A stretch of DNA of 64,000 nt, taken from contig NC_047082.1 of assembly GCF_902459465.1 (NCBI RefSeq), forward strand, positions 10,414,545-10,478,544. The letters are read 5' to 3'. The position numbers and the translations under genes were made by a program. This document shows positions 18,669 through 37,642 of this stretch, in pieces (position 1 is the first letter of the stretch; every line of letters starts with the position of its first letter). The notes under the pieces were generated by a model. The model saw only the letters and a program-made list of their open reading frames with translations. It was not told where the DNA came from and did no database searches. This DNA comes from Asterias rubens. Lineage: Eukaryota; Echinodermata; Asteroidea; Forcipulatida; Asteriidae.

Positions 18669-19087
18669 GAGTGACCCTCGAACTCTTTTTCATTTTGTCA
18701 ACTCGTTCAAAACTTGCGCATTTGGAGAGTACAATTCTGCGCAAAACTACCATAACGCTTCCTGAGTAAACACGCATTTTCCTAAATTGCGCTCTCTGCC
18801 CGCTTCCTTTCTTTCATGCCATTTCGAATTTGCGCATTCAAAACTGAAATTGCGTGAAACAACAAAGAATGCGCGGTCAGTGTGATGATAATTTCCGTAC
18901 CGTGTTAACATTGCGCCCCTATCAAAAGGTCACAGTCTAAATGTCACGCATGCGTAGTTAAAGCACCACCATGTGTTCAGCACAGCAGTAATGATTCACT
19001 GAATGTTGACTGAGGGTTTCGACATGTAAAAGCTGTGGAAAACGAGAAGATTTATCCTGTATTTCGTCACATAAAGAAGAAGTTAAA
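18669..19087. promoter_or_regulatory. Head-to-head intergenic region, likely bidirectional promoter
   Basis: The transporter start codon (18668, - strand) and the LTV1 start codon (19088, + strand) are 419 bp apart, so both 5' UTRs and core promoters must share this stretch. No TATA box is seen. It has repeated TTGCGC/GCGCAA words (for example 18713, 18828, 18852) and TTTCGTCAC 30 bp before LTV1. Promoter function is inferred from geometry. Confidence 0.7.
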
Positions 19088-22000
19088 ATGGTAAGGGGAA
19101 AAAGTTTCCGTATGGCGCCACCACTTTTTCATTCGATATGAAATAATATTATAGTATCTAATTTACCTCAATGAGATATCCCTTTTTGTAAAAATGAGTG
19201 AAAAGGTGGTGGCGCCATACGGAAAGTTATCCGGTGAAGAAAAGTGTTTGCTCCCCCCCCCCTCTTCGAAGTACCTTTTTTACAGTACTGTTTGTGATTC
19301 GTGCACAAATTTGTAACTTGTGCAGGTTTTTTACTTTGCGCTCAGCATTTAACCATATTTTTTAATTAACTGGTTCAGTCAGATAAGCATTTGAAACATG
19401 ATTGTTACAGTTAATGTATCTACATGAAGGGGCATGTAGTTGTGACATTTGAAACTTTCGTCAGTTTTGATCATCAAAAATATTCACCTCTCCTAGTGCT
19501 CTACACCCACAATTATTATTGTTATTTATCCTAATGTTTGTTATTTCTTTGCAGCCGGGAAGAAAGAAAAAGCCATTTATAGATCGCAAGAGTTCAGTGA
19601 GTTTTCATCTGGTTCATCGAAGTCAACGAGATCCTCTGCAGGCAGATGAAGACAGCTCGAAATTTGTCCTCTTGCAAAAACAGAAAGCTAAAGAAAAGGT
19701 TTGAACCCAATCTATCAAAAGTCACCTGACCCCCCTACCCCCTACCCCCTACCCCCTTTGATCAGCAGAGTGTGGGGTTCGAACCCCAGTCGTGACACTT
19801 GCTACACAAAATTGGGGAAGTAGTGCTTTCTGTTCTATCGGCCAGGCTTCGGACTGATGATACCCAAGCCTACATCTGTATGTAGCCCACACCTTGAAGT
19901 GGCCTTCAGGCGACTTGCATTAAAAAATAAAAAAAAATTAATAACAATCACTCTGAAATTATCTTATCAGGAAGAACTTGAGAAGCAGAAATCGCAGGAG
20001 AGGGAGTTTGGAGTGTTCTACGATGACGATTATAATTACCTTCAGCATCTGAAGGATGCGAATCCAGCAGTTGTGTGGTCTGAGCCCACGCCATCTTCAA
20101 CTCAGCAACCACAAGTGCCGGTTAATGTTCAAGTCCCTCCTCAGGTATGTCATTAACCCTAGCCCTCCAAAGTCATCCAAATAATTCTCAAACCCTCCCA
20201 AATCTTCCCAAGTCCTCCCAAATATTCAAAAATCCCTTAAAAATCCTGAAAAATCCAAAGCCTCCCAACTGTTCTAAAACCTTCAAAATCTTCCTTAATA
20301 CTCCCAATTCATAAAAATCTTTCAAAATCCTTCAAAATTCTCAGAAGTCCTTCAAAATCCTCAAAAATATTCCTTAATCCTCCCATATCGTCAAAAACCG
20401 TCCCAAATACCCTCAAATCCTCCCAAATCGCCCTCAGTCCCATAAAGGTCTCTTCAATTACACTGCCTGATTGCGGAGGATTGAGGATTGTTGGCCTAAT
20501 TAACAATTGCTTATCGCTGAGCCAGTTATACCAATTCTTATCCAAGTCCATGGTGTGAGGTGACATGTCGGCATGATATGGCCCGAACGGTCAAGCACAC
20601 TGGACTCTACCCCACTGTTTCTGATACAGCATAGGGTGGATTCGTGCAGTGGGCTTTACAATTTTTGGCTATCTTCTCAGGGTCAACTCTTATGGTTTAA
20701 AGACACCATGCATTGACCGACATCTTTTATGAAACGTGAGCGAGTGAAAGGCTATCCTTGACCGAGAGTCGTGCGCAGCGCCTACACTCACAACACTCAT
20801 GCACAGCGCCTACACTCACGACACTCATGCACAGTGCCTACACTCACGACACTCATGCACAGCGCCTACACTCACGACACTTGTGCACTTTTCCGATGGT
20901 TTGCGTTTACAGCAAAGACAGTGGTCAATGACGTCATTTGCAATCCATCTATTGGCCTAGGATTACCCTCCTTATAACAGGCCTGTGAAATCTCCGCTTT
21001 AAAGCAGATGTCCGCTTTTTTATTGATCAGGACAAATTTTAAAAACTTTTTAAACTCCTTTTCTTTCTTATAGCTTGGCATGCCTTATATAAGCTTGTCA
21101 ATAATAATTTACAACTACAATAACTTGAGAAAAGCCTAGTTACTGGATCAACGGGGCCCCAAATTGCACGGTGTAAATGCATGATGCGCGCTGACTTGAC
21201 GCTGCACGATCATCCTTACATTATATTTAGTGTATCAGCTCTTTCTTTAAAGATCCACTCACAGGCCTGCTATAACTACATCCAGAGTTAAACGTATTTG
21301 ATCTACTTCTTACTAGGTCTCCAAGCTTGGTCTTCCCTCTGATGTATTCCCCTCAGAGACTGAAGAGAAAGTTGGTCTACTCAACAAAGCAGCTCCTGTT
21401 TATGGTGCGTAGCTATTATTATTTGTGTACGATATATTTTATGCATTGATACCAAGGATGCCTCATGAGTGGTCTCTGTTCAACTCCAGGTCTGCAAGTT
21501 AACAGACATTTCTCTCAATGTTTGCTTCAGTTGTTTTTTCTGTTATATATTACAGCATGGTCGCACTAGGTTTACAGTGCAGAGCTGTTCCTATAAGAGA
21601 CCTTTTAATTTACTGTGGCTGCGCGGCCGGTCACGGTAAGTTGACACTGACAGGGAGGGCAGTTTACCGTGCGTCCCCATTGGATTTAATATTTTGTCAT
21701 TCTACGAAAAAAGTTGTGGTACTTTAACAAAAGAAAGACCAATGGGAACATGGCTTAAGCCTTGGCCTACATGGTCTCTGTCAATGTTTGCTTTTGTTGT
21801 TAGAGTTTTCTCTTCAAGATTTTTCTTTTGTCTTTTTCCTTCTAGGTCCGAGGCTTGATCTTGATCCAGATCTTGTGGCTGCAATGGATGAAGATTTTGA
21901 TTTTGAAGACCCCGACAATGAGCTGGAAGATGATTTCATTTTGATTGCTCAGGATGAGACAGACCACAGGTGGGCTTCATTCACACTTGGGTACTTTATA

Positions 22001-25000
22001 GTTTCCACCAAAGTATATAGGGGTAGGGGTCAAAATTGCCGCTAGCCCGCTAGCCAGGGACTACCAGTTTACAGCCGGGCTACTAATTTTCCCAGTTTTA
22101 CAGCCCGGTGGGCTTGTGAAAAAATACAACTTTCGGTGACCAATTTGTTCCATGACTCAAGATGAATGTATTTTTCGGCTACCAAAATCTCATCAGGGCT
22201 TCTAAAAATTCTGGGTTACTAGCCCTACTATAAAAATGCACTTAATTTCGACCCCTGAGGGGAGACAGCCAACATAGGGTTTAGATTGCCAAGCTGGTAG
22301 AGCGCCGACAGGTTAATACGGAGGTCGTTGGTTCATACCCTGCGTTAGTAAATATTTCTTTTTTCATTCCTTAAACCCTTTATTCTCCAGTAAACCTTCT
22401 GATGGTAAAGGTGATGGAAGCGAGTCGGATGACGATGAGGACTATTTAACTGATGAGTTAGAAGATAGTGATGATGAAGGAAACCCAAACTACGACCAGA
22501 AAACGTACCTCTCTGAGGAAACCAAGACGCAATTCACCAATTATTCCATCACGTCATCCGTCATGAGGAGGAACGATGGATTGACTCTTCTGGACGACAG
22601 GTTTGAAAAGGTAACAAGAAGTCAAATAGTTGGACCGTGTCCTGGTTGCGCGGATAAGATTAGATGGTGTTTCTGTTCAGCAGAGTGTGGGTTCAAGGAC
22701 CGGTCGAGGCACTTGTGTCCTTAAGCAAGACACTTAACCATTATTGCTGCATCTTTCAAAGTGGGACATAAAGCCGTTGGTCCCATGTGTTTTTTTAAGC
22801 ACGTAAAAGAACCCAGTGCATTTATCGAAAAAGAGAAGGGATTCACCCGGTGTTCCTGATTTTTTGATTGGTTAACCCTTGGAAATAATTCATTCTTGAA
22901 TTGTTTCTCAAATTTGTGAGGGGTGATGTCGGGGAGTGAAAAGCCAGTCCGGTCTGAGGTAGGATTTTTCTACAAAGGTTGAAGGCAGAGAAAGAAACCT
23001 CGGAGCCAACCTTGTCCCCTTTGTTTGATTGTAGTTATATGAGCAGTACGATGACATGGAGATCGGAGCGTTAGATCACGACGACATCGACGGACATCGA
23101 GAGGTGGACGCAGAAAATGATATCATGAAACAAGTTATGGACGAGTATATCGCTTCACAACAGAAGAGGTAAGTGGTGTTGGAAGCTTTGCGTGGTGAGG
23201 AAAAATATATAAGAAGTAACCGTAAACAATAAACTTGGAGCTACAACCGTGTGTAAAATACCTTTTGGAAGAGTGTTCGCTTTTTTTCCAGAAGATGACC
23301 AGAGTGTGCTGTTCGAAACGTCGAGACCATACCGGCTCTTTTCGGAGCCTACACTCCTTCAAAAAGAGATTGTACATATGGTTGTACCTGCAAGTGTACT
23401 ATAACTCTTATCTTAGAAGAGGTATCTTGGAAAGGAAATATTGCCTTTCGGATTGGAATGAATATGGTCGAAATTATGTTTTGAAAGCAGACTGTATTGA
23501 TTCACACAAACATCCCTCAAATATGCATTTTGCTTTTACTTCGTGAGCTAACGAGGTCTGTAGTTTTGTTGTCCGGAGTTGAAAATTTGGTTCTATGAGT
23601 TATTTCAGGGAAAAACCCGCCCAATCAGTTGGGAGTGAAAACCCAATCCGCATAGTGCCCCTGCGTGATTTGAACCGGTGTCTTATAGGTGGAAGCTGAG
23701 GAAAGATGCCACTATGCCAACCGGACTGCTTGATTTACCCCTTACCGACTTAAGTTGACAGCACCAATACCCCCTCTTCCTTAACATTGGCGACTTTAGT
23801 CGACCAAGCTTACACAAACATATCTGTTAGGAAAAGGAGAGGGCAAAGACAAAAGGTTAACAGTCATTCCTTCTTGTTTGAGACCATGGGGTTGAATGGT
23901 CTGAAGGCGCCTTATCCACACTTTCTTTTGTTTTTGTAACCCCCCCCCCCTCCCTTTTCACATTTTAGTTCCCTTGCTGATATCCGAAGGGAAGGCAAGC
24001 TAGAGGATGGAAAGAAACAGTTGGGTGACTACGATGAGGGTGTTGACGATGAAAATGATGAAGAGGGAGATGAGAATGAAGATCGCGTCAAACTTACCGT
24101 CACGGAAACCAAGAAAGACGAACGGTGGGACTGTGAATCAATCCTCAGTACCTACTCCACTCTCTACAACCATCCAACAACGATTAAAGAGCCTACTAAA
24201 GTAAGCCACTCCCCCGTACTCCCTGCTGCTTAAATTTTTTAATTTCCAACCACAACATTGACCACAGACCCTCCTTAAAGGCAGTGGACACTATTGGTAA
24301 TTACTCAAAATAATTATTAGCATAAAACCTTACTTGGTAACGAGTAATGGGGAGAGGTTGGTAGTATAAAACATTGTGAGAAACGGCTCCCTCTGAAGTG
24401 GATTAGTTTTTTAGAAAGAAGTATATCCACGAATTTGATTTCGAAACCTCGAATTTAGAATTTGAGGTCTCAAAATCAAACATCTGAAAGCACACAACTT
24501 CGTGTGACAAGGGTGTTTTTTCTTTCATTATTATCTTGGAACTTCGATGACCGATTAAGCTCAATTTTTTCACAGGTTTGTTATGATTTCACGAAACGCT
24601 AGGATTAATCCCAACTCCAGTTAGGACGAGCAACCCGTCTTAACTTTGGATGGGTTCAATGCGTCCTACATATTTGGATACGGAACTGAACCCGTCCTAA
24701 GTCCTTAGATGATTCCTAAGTTAGGAAGAGTTTGGTGAAATCGACGGCTGGACACCTTTGGTAATTGTCAAACACCAATATTCTCACTTGGCATATCCCA
24801 TCATATGCATGAAAATTTTGACGCAATTGGTCATCGAAGTTACACGAATCCCGGTCATGCACTTGTGTCCTTGATCAAAATGCTTTACCCAGGGGTAAAA
24901 ATGGGTACCTGCGGGGGAGGTTGATATTATGTGTGAAAAAGCCTTAAGAATGTTATTGGGCAAATGACCAAGGCACTGATGTAAAGCGTATTGAGACAGC

Positions 25001-25918
25001 TATTGTAAAATATGCTCTATAAGAACTTATTAGTTTTTTGTTTACCTGATTTCCTGTGCCATTTTGTTTGTCCCTCAGAAAAAATCCGGCATCCGACTTT
25101 CTCAGAAGACGGGGATGCCTCTCGATACCCTCCCAAGTCCTGGCCCCACAAAGAAACAGCAGGAGAGGGAGCTGCACGACGAGTTCACACTACCAACCAT
25201 CGCTCCTACGAGACCCACAGACAGGAAAGAAACACCCGAGGAAAAGAAACTGAGGAAGCAAGCTGTTAAAGAAGACAGGAGGGTAAGATGAGTTTGGGTA
25301 CCAGACTCGGAAGAGGAACTTGAAGTAGGAACGGTATAGCGTGCCGGGTATGGGGAAAGAGGATTCCTCCCCCACCCACCCCCTCCCCCAAAAAACAAAA
25401 ACTTTCCCAAACAAACTATTTTCCTCTTGTGCAGAAGGACCCCCCCCCAAAAAAAAAAAAAACAACCCCAAAACAAAAACAAAATTAAGAATTCATTTAT
25501 TGAGCACCAAGTTAGGACTTGGGGCCCCCTGAAACTGAACAAAGATTGTGACCAATAGGGAGACGGCCAGTTTTTAGGGCTCAGTTGGTAGAGCGATGTA
25601 CGAGAGTCGCAGTCTCAAATACTTTTCTGAAATTTCATGTGTTTTAATGTTCATACAGTAACAAATTGCTGTCTGAAATACGTTCAAAGTTGAGAAACTT
25701 AAGTCCCCAGGTTCAATCTTTTCTGGCGGCCAGGTTCAATCTTTTCTCTGTTTTACACCCAATTGTATTTTACTGACAACTATTTTTGCTTTTTTGTCAT
25801 ACAGTATCGACGGCTTGAGAAGAAGGCTAACAAGCAAGCATTCAAGGATGAAGAAAAGAAACAAGGCTTGGCGATGGTCCACCTCAAGAAGAACATGCAA
25901 GGCATCAGAATAGTCTGA
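19088..25918 (+). CDS. LTV1: LTV1 ribosome biogenesis factor, 10 coding exons
   Basis: LTV1 is a 40S assembly and export factor that sits on the pre-40S head and is released after phosphorylation. Exons: 19088-19090, 19555-19698, 19971-20144, 21317-21404, 21846-21969, 22391-22610, 23035-23168, 23969-24200, 25079-25282 and 25805-25918, totalling 478 residues (human about 475). Diagnostic segments are PGRKKKPFIDRKSSVSFHLV with HRSQRDPL at the N-terminus, EFGVFYDDDYNYLQHLK in exon 3, DEDFDFEDPDNELEDDF in exon 5, and a basic C-terminus ending GLAMVHLKKNMQGIRIV. Exon 1 supplies only the ATG, which is followed at once by GTAAGG. Acidic stretches in exons 6 and 8 are normal for the family. Candidate poly(A) signal AATAAA at 25962-25967. 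Identity is very secure. Confidence 0.95.
19096..19232 (-). mobile_element. Family D foldback, copy 5, at the LTV1 exon 1 donor
   Basis: Reverse copy with both GGCGCC arms. It begins about 5 bases inside intron 1, so the LTV1 donor GTAAG directly abuts the element end. Confidence 0.85.
19765..19940 (+). mobile_element. SINE, type 2 (LTV1 intron 2)
   Basis: B-box-like GGGTTCGAACCCC at the left, then CAAAATTGGGGAAGTAGTGC, GATGATACCCAAGCCTACAT and ACACCTTGAAGTGGCCTTCA, ending in an A-rich tail. Other copies at 32815 and 51482. The piece between the last two segments is deleted here. Confidence 0.75.
20165..20420 (+). repeat. Degenerate pyrimidine-rich repeat (LTV1 intron 3)
   Basis: Recurring words such as CCTCCCAAAT and CTTCAAAATC without a fixed period. 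Low-complexity, minisatellite-like. The open frame on the opposite strand here is a by-product. Confidence 0.65.
20767..20884 (+). repeat. 28-bp minisatellite, about four copies (LTV1 intron 3)
   Basis: Unit contains CATGCACAGCGCCTACACTC and ACGACA; the units differ by single bases. Confidence 0.85.
20929..20936. promoter_or_regulatory. Perfect CRE-type octamer TGACGTCA (LTV1 intron 3)
   Basis: Palindromic ATF/CREB consensus beside the 28-bp minisatellite. Whether it is used is unknown. Confidence 0.4.
22272..22345 (+). mobile_element. tRNA-like SINE head (LTV1 intron 5)
   Basis: GCCAAGCTGGTAGAGCGCC (A-box-like) and GGTCGTTGGTTCATACCC (B-box-like) about 45 bp apart. The acceptor stem does not pair, so this is SINE-derived rather than a tRNA gene. 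Confidence 0.6.
22640..22880 (+). mobile_element. tRNA-Leu-like SINE, type 1 (LTV1 intron 6)
   Basis: CAGCAGAGTGTGGGTTCAAG, CTTAAGCAAGACACTTAACC and AAAGAACCCAGTGCATTTAT in the order found in other copies. The tail is truncated. Confidence 0.75.
24277..24595 (-). mobile_element. Family A element, reverse (LTV1 intron 8)
   Basis: TTAA-flanked left end GGCAGTGGACACTATTGG, then AGTAATGGGGAGAGGTTGGT and CACAACTTCGTGTGACAAGG. It breaks off at TTATGATTTCACGAAACG. Confidence 0.85.
24745..24850 (+). mobile_element. Family A fragment (LTV1 intron 8)
   Basis: Starts GCTGGACACCTTTGGTAATT and follows family A for about 100 bp. It sits at the edge of a TAGGAC-rich inverted repeat (about 24600-24740) related to 31225-31730. 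Confidence 0.65.
25575..25625 (+). mobile_element. Possible tRNA-like SINE remnant (LTV1 intron 9)
   Basis: GGGCTCAGTTGGTAGAGCG is a good A-box-type sequence but no B box follows in register. Weak. Confidence 0.35.
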
Positions 25919-27174
25919 AAGAAATTGTTGAAGGTCTGAGACTTTTGGTTTTCAAACTAAGAATAAAGGGCACTGGACACAGTTGTTAATTACTCAAAAC
26001 ATTTATCAGCATACAAAGTATAACCACCCCATTTTAATGAGACATTGGACACAATTAACTGAAAGTGCAGCACCTAAAATTGCAGGACCAATCCAACAGG
26101 CATCACATTGTTTAAAAACATTGTTTACTTTAAAAGGTTCAAAGGACTTGTGTAGCACCTGTTGTATTTTAGAAACATCGTGTGCCTGCACAATTATTAT
26201 CCATCTTGATTGACACTTTTGGACTTTCAATTTTCAGCTTTCAGTTGTCTGTTATCAAAGTGGGTTGATAGAACTTTGAATGATTGGCATCATTAAAGAT
26301 CTTTAGGGTAAACATTGTTAATTTTTGGCCAGACCTGGAAACTTTCACCCTTATCAAAAACAGTTTCTTTGTTTTCAAAAAAGATCTGGTGTGAACTTTT
26401 GTGAAAGCATTTTAGAAAGTCAAAATGTAAATATGTATTTATAGATTAAGGGAGTTGGTCATAAGTCAGCCATTTTGGATTCTAAATAAGCAAGATACCA
26501 GTCACAGATGGTACACGTTGCATGGCATTTTAGCTGGTGACCATATTGTGGTAAGCAGAATCATTTTGTGCTGAGCTACTTTTTGTGCAGATCTATGAAA
26601 GTTGCCTGAGAATGAAGATACAATCGGCAGATTCGTGGAAGGACGTAATCCAAAGTAACCAGGAAAGGGCGTAAGCAATTAATGTGCAAAATTGTCATTC
26701 AAGACAACCAAGTGTGAAAGTTTGATCGGTTTTAAGTCATTCATAGGTCATCATAGGAAGGTTTTTTGCATTGGGAAAACATCTCTTTGGGGTAATTCTA
26801 GCAACAAACATTTGTTTTTGTCAGAAGCCATTTTTTTGCTTACTGTCTTTTGTTACTGGAAAAATTACTTAGTATGTCTGGAAGAAGGGTGTAATGCCTG
26901 ACAGCGTTCTTTCCTCCACAGCGCAGTTATCCAGCTTACAGCCCAGCAATCATGTGTAGCTTAGGCTGGTGCCTATTTATTTATGACTTTAATACCATTA
27001 CCATAGTAATATTTTCACTTAAACAGGGATCCAAACATGTCCTACTTTCCTAGCATAAACTTTATATGTAAAAAATAACAAAAATAATCCATCATGAAAT
27101 AAACCATGAAGAAACTGACGAAAATCCTGTTTGGCTTGTGACTTTTATTACTTTTAAAATGTTGAATTTGAGAT

Positions 27175-27400
27175 ATTCAGCAGAGTGTGGGTTCCCCAAG
27201 TCCTGGTCGTTACACTTGTGCCCTTTAAGCAAGACACTTAACCATTATTTCTGGGTCATTGTAGAAGAACCCAGTGCACTTTATCGAAAAGAGAAGGGTT
27301 CGCCCCGGTGTTCCTGGTTTGGTTGGCAGCATATCGTACCACACTAACACCTTGAGCATGGTGCAATGTAAACGGATTGGTCTCATACTTCAAAACGTGC
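27175..27400 (+). mobile_element. tRNA-Leu-like SINE, type 1
   Basis: CAGCAGAGTGTGGGTTCCCC, AAGCAAGACACTTAACCATT, AGAACCCAGTGCACTTTATC and GTGTTCCTGGTTTGGTTGG in order. Confidence 0.78.
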
Positions 27401-27684
27401 TCCACAATGCCTTGAATGTTGGAGCGCTTTGGGCGTCACTAAGTCACGGATATGAATTCTATATAAGAAGCCACTTATAAAATTTTCACACAAGCATCAA
27501 ATTAGTTTCCCGGTTCAAAGCTGAAAAGTGTTTAGCCATCAATGTTTATCAGTGCCATTGAGTGGCAAGTGTCATGAGTGTGTGGCATCTAGAATTCATC
27601 TCCTATCATTACAGAGGGTCGGTTTGTATCAGCTGTGGTAAGTCAAAAACAATTTCTTTTATTCGTGTCATACAAATTACTTTC

Positions 27685-28055
27685 AAAGGCACTGGACACT
27701 ATTGGTAATTGTTGAAGACCAGTATTCTCAACATATGCATAAAATGACAAACCTGTGAAAATTTGAACTCAATTGGTCGTCGAAGTTGGGAGATAATAAT
27801 GGAAGAAAAAACACCCTTGTCACACGGAGTTGTGTGCTTTCAGATGCTTGTTTTGAGGACCTCGAATTCTAAATCTGAGGTCTCGAAATCAAATTTGTGG
27901 AAAATTACTTCTTTCTCGAAAACTACGCTACTTCAGAGGGAGCTGTTTCTCACAATGTTTTATACTATCAACAGCTCCCCATTAATACATAACCAAGTAA
28001 GTTTTTATGCTAAAAATTATTTTGAGTAATTACCAATAGTATCCACTGCCTTAAA
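27685..28055 (+). mobile_element. Family A element, full length
   Basis: Ends GGCACTGGACACTATTGG and CCAATAGTATCCACTGCC; the middle has the inverted pair GACCTCGAATTCTAAATC / GAGGTCTCGAAATC. About 370 bp, non-coding. Confidence 0.88.
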
Positions 28056-28167
28056 CTAAAGCCTTCATACTTACTAGCTATAGTGATCATGGTCACTGAT
28101 GAGGCATCCTTGGTTTCAGAAATGTGAAATACAAATCATGATAGTTTAATTTGACTTATCCTACATT

Positions 28168-28335
28168 AAAGGAACATGTTGCCTTGGATCGCGCAAGTTT
28201 GGCCATTTTATGGAGTAAAATGTTTTTGTTCGTGACATATCAGGACGTAAGAGAAAAAACTGCAATTTCGAGGCATGTTCGTGTGGATCAACTACTTTTA
28301 AGTTATCTATCTAACCATATGCATTTCATGAAAAA
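28168..28335. mobile_element. Family B element, truncated
   Basis: Left end AAGGAACATGTTGCCTTGGA is intact, then parts of the interior (TCTAACCATATGCATTTCAT). The right end is missing. Confidence 0.7.
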
Positions 28336-28755
28336 CAGTTCCATTCATTTTGCATTGTTTGTGTTGGTGTTGCGGGGGGGGGGGGGGGGGTGTAAAAGAC
28401 CATCAGTATAAGTTGTTTTGTTGAATGTAATCATTAATCGGTATTGTAGAGATAAAAAGTACCCTTGAGTTTGGCTGTAAACTGACAGATAGACTGGGAA
28501 CTTTACCATCTGCCCTGTGATATAAACTCTTTATATTTATCGCCCGTTTCTCTGACAGGTTCACTCTCTAGTAAGCAGTACGCAGTTGAGGTTGCTGAAG
28601 ATTGAGTAAGTACATTGTTTTGTAGGATTCTGTTTATATAATAATAATTATATACAAAACTTTTATAGCGCAGGTATATATCTACCAACAATGTTTTCAA
28701 GGCGCTTAGTATATACATTTATACAGAAAGAGAGGGATTGATGATATGAATTATG

Positions 28756-29135
28756 AGACCCAATTATGTAGCACCTTACAAGGGTTTACAAGGTGCTACG
28801 GCGCATACAGCAGCCACAGCACGGAACACCGGGGCGAACCCTTTCTCCTTTTTGATAAGTGCACTTGGTTCTTTTACATGCGTTACACAATACATGGGAC
28901 CAATGGCTTTAAGTCCCACCGGTAGGACAAAGCAATGGTTAAGTGCACTGGGTTCTTTTACATGCGTTACACAACACATGGGACCAACGGCTTTAAGTCC
29001 CGTCGGTAGGACGAAGCAATGGTTAAGTGTCTTACTTAATAAGAGTGTCTCATGGCTTGGGGATTCGAACCCACACTCTGCTGATCAGAAATGCCAGAGT
29101 TTGAGTTCGGTGCTCTTAACCATTCGGCTATGCCA
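28756..29135 (-). mobile_element. tRNA-Leu-like SINE, type 1, with internal 84-bp duplication
   Basis: Reverse SINE: B box complement GGGGATTCGAACCCACACTC near 29060 and head complement CTTAACCATTCGGCTATGCC near 29117. The segment starting AAGTGCACT is duplicated in tandem at 28857 and 28941 (period 84). Confidence 0.85.
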
Positions 29136-29712
29136 TTTCCACAATGTGCATCTCAGTACATGCGCACATCCTGTCCGCAATTTTGGGAATCAATTGGAAG
29201 TAAAAATGAGCAAAAAGGAATTGACTCCCTTAAAGGCGGAAGTTGTAGACGCGCATTGTTCTGCGTTGTGCAGGGGTCTTTACAATGAAAATAGTTAAAT
29301 ACAGGGCTAACATTTAGGGGAAAATCCACATGACTGCTGAGGTGGTTGCTTAAAAATTGAGGATTGCATAGAACGAACTTCAAATGTTACACTTTACAAG
29401 ATTATGTTTTTGTTGTTGAAATAATAAGGCCTACCTTTTGGAGTTATGCAGTAAATTCTACATTATTTAATTCAATTCAATTTCACTTTATTATCCCCAA
29501 TGGGAAATTCATGTCGGCCTTTACTTCAAATTTACCAAAATTTCAATCAATTAGGTTTTACCATATAGACAGTACAAAAAACTCTACAAGCCACAATACT
29601 TCTCTATATAAAAATATCAAAGCTGGAAGTACATAATTATACATGGTTGCTTTTCCAAAAGACTTTAACATTTCTAAATTATTATGGGTTGGTTTCAGCT
29701 GATCGAGTCAAC

Positions 29713-36761
<7,049 letters not shown>

Positions 36762-36824
36762 AGAAAAAAAACGGGTCCATCGCTGACATCTTCCAACTTC
36801 CACAGGAAGGTACAGCTTTAAATT

Positions 36825-37210
36825 TAAAGGCAGTGGACACTATTGGTAATTGTCAAAGACTAGCCTTCATAGTTGGTGTATCTCAACATATGCATAAAAT
36901 GACAAACCTGTGAAAATTTGAGCTCAATCGGTCATCGAACTTGCGAGATAATATTGAAAGAAAAAAACACCCTTGTCACATGAAGTTGTGTGCGTTTAGA
37001 TGGTTGATTTAGAGACCTCAAGTTCTAAATCTGAGGTCTCAAAATCAAATTCGTGGAAAATTACTTCTTTCTCAAAAACTATGGCGCTTCAGAGATAGCC
37101 ATCTATCACAATGTTTTATACCATCAACCTCTCCCAATTACTCGTCACCAAGAAAGGTTTTACGCCAATAATTATGTTGAGTAATTACCAATAGTGTCCA
37201 CTGCCTTTAA
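36825..37210 (+). mobile_element. Family A element, full length
   Basis: 64 bp after the subtilase stop codon. Ends GGCAGTGGACACTATTGG and CCAATAGTGTCCACTGCC, with TTTAAA on both flanks. Confidence 0.9.
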
Positions 37211-37252
37211 ACACATGCACTGGTGATTAATACTAATTTGCAAGTTAGATTC

Positions 37253-37642
37253 AAAGGCAGTGGACAATATTGGTAATTACTCAACATAATTATTAGCATA
37301 AAACCTCACTTGGTAACAAGTAATGGGGAGAGAGGTTGATAGTAAAAAAACATTGTGAGAAACGGCTCCCTCTGAAGTGATGTAGTTTTCGAGAAAGAAG
37401 TAATTTTTACGAATTTGATTTAGAGACCTCAGAATTAGATTTTGAGGTCTTGAAATCAAGCATCTGATACCAAACAACTTCGTGTGACTAGGGTGTTTTT
37501 TTCTTTTATTTATATCTCGCAACTTGGATGACCAATTGAGCTCAAATTTTCACAGGTTTGTTATTTTATGCATACTATGTTGAGATACAGCAAGTGAGAA
37601 GACTGGTCTTTGACAATCACCAATAGTGTGCAGTGTCTTTTA
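37253..37642 (-). mobile_element. Family A element, reverse
   Basis: GGCAGTGGACAATATTGG to CCAATAGTGTGCAGTGTC. Forms a large inverted pair with the preceding copy. Confidence 0.87.

Larger units (their letters stand above)
25919..29712. other. Intergenic between LTV1 and the subtilase
   Basis: No gene recognised. It holds LTV1 3' flank (AATAAA at 25962 and about 27098), a family A fragment at 25968-26035, a segment at 26460-26610 that resembles 45040-45240 (AGTCACA...GCTGGTAAC words), SINEs at 27175 and 28756, a family A copy, a partial family B copy and a G-tract near 28374. Confidence 0.7.

Noticed and set aside
19728-19762. CCCTACC-type telomere-like repeat
   Set aside because: Only about three units, and the unit differs from the animal telomere repeat CCCTAA; simple low-complexity sequence.
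25102-25542. 146-residue frame on the - strand
   Set aside because: It is the antisense of LTV1 exon 9 plus C-rich intron sequence.
28753-29298. 181-residue frame
   Set aside because: It lies on the antisense of a SINE with a tandem duplication, which creates the repeated peptide LSALGSFTCVTQ.
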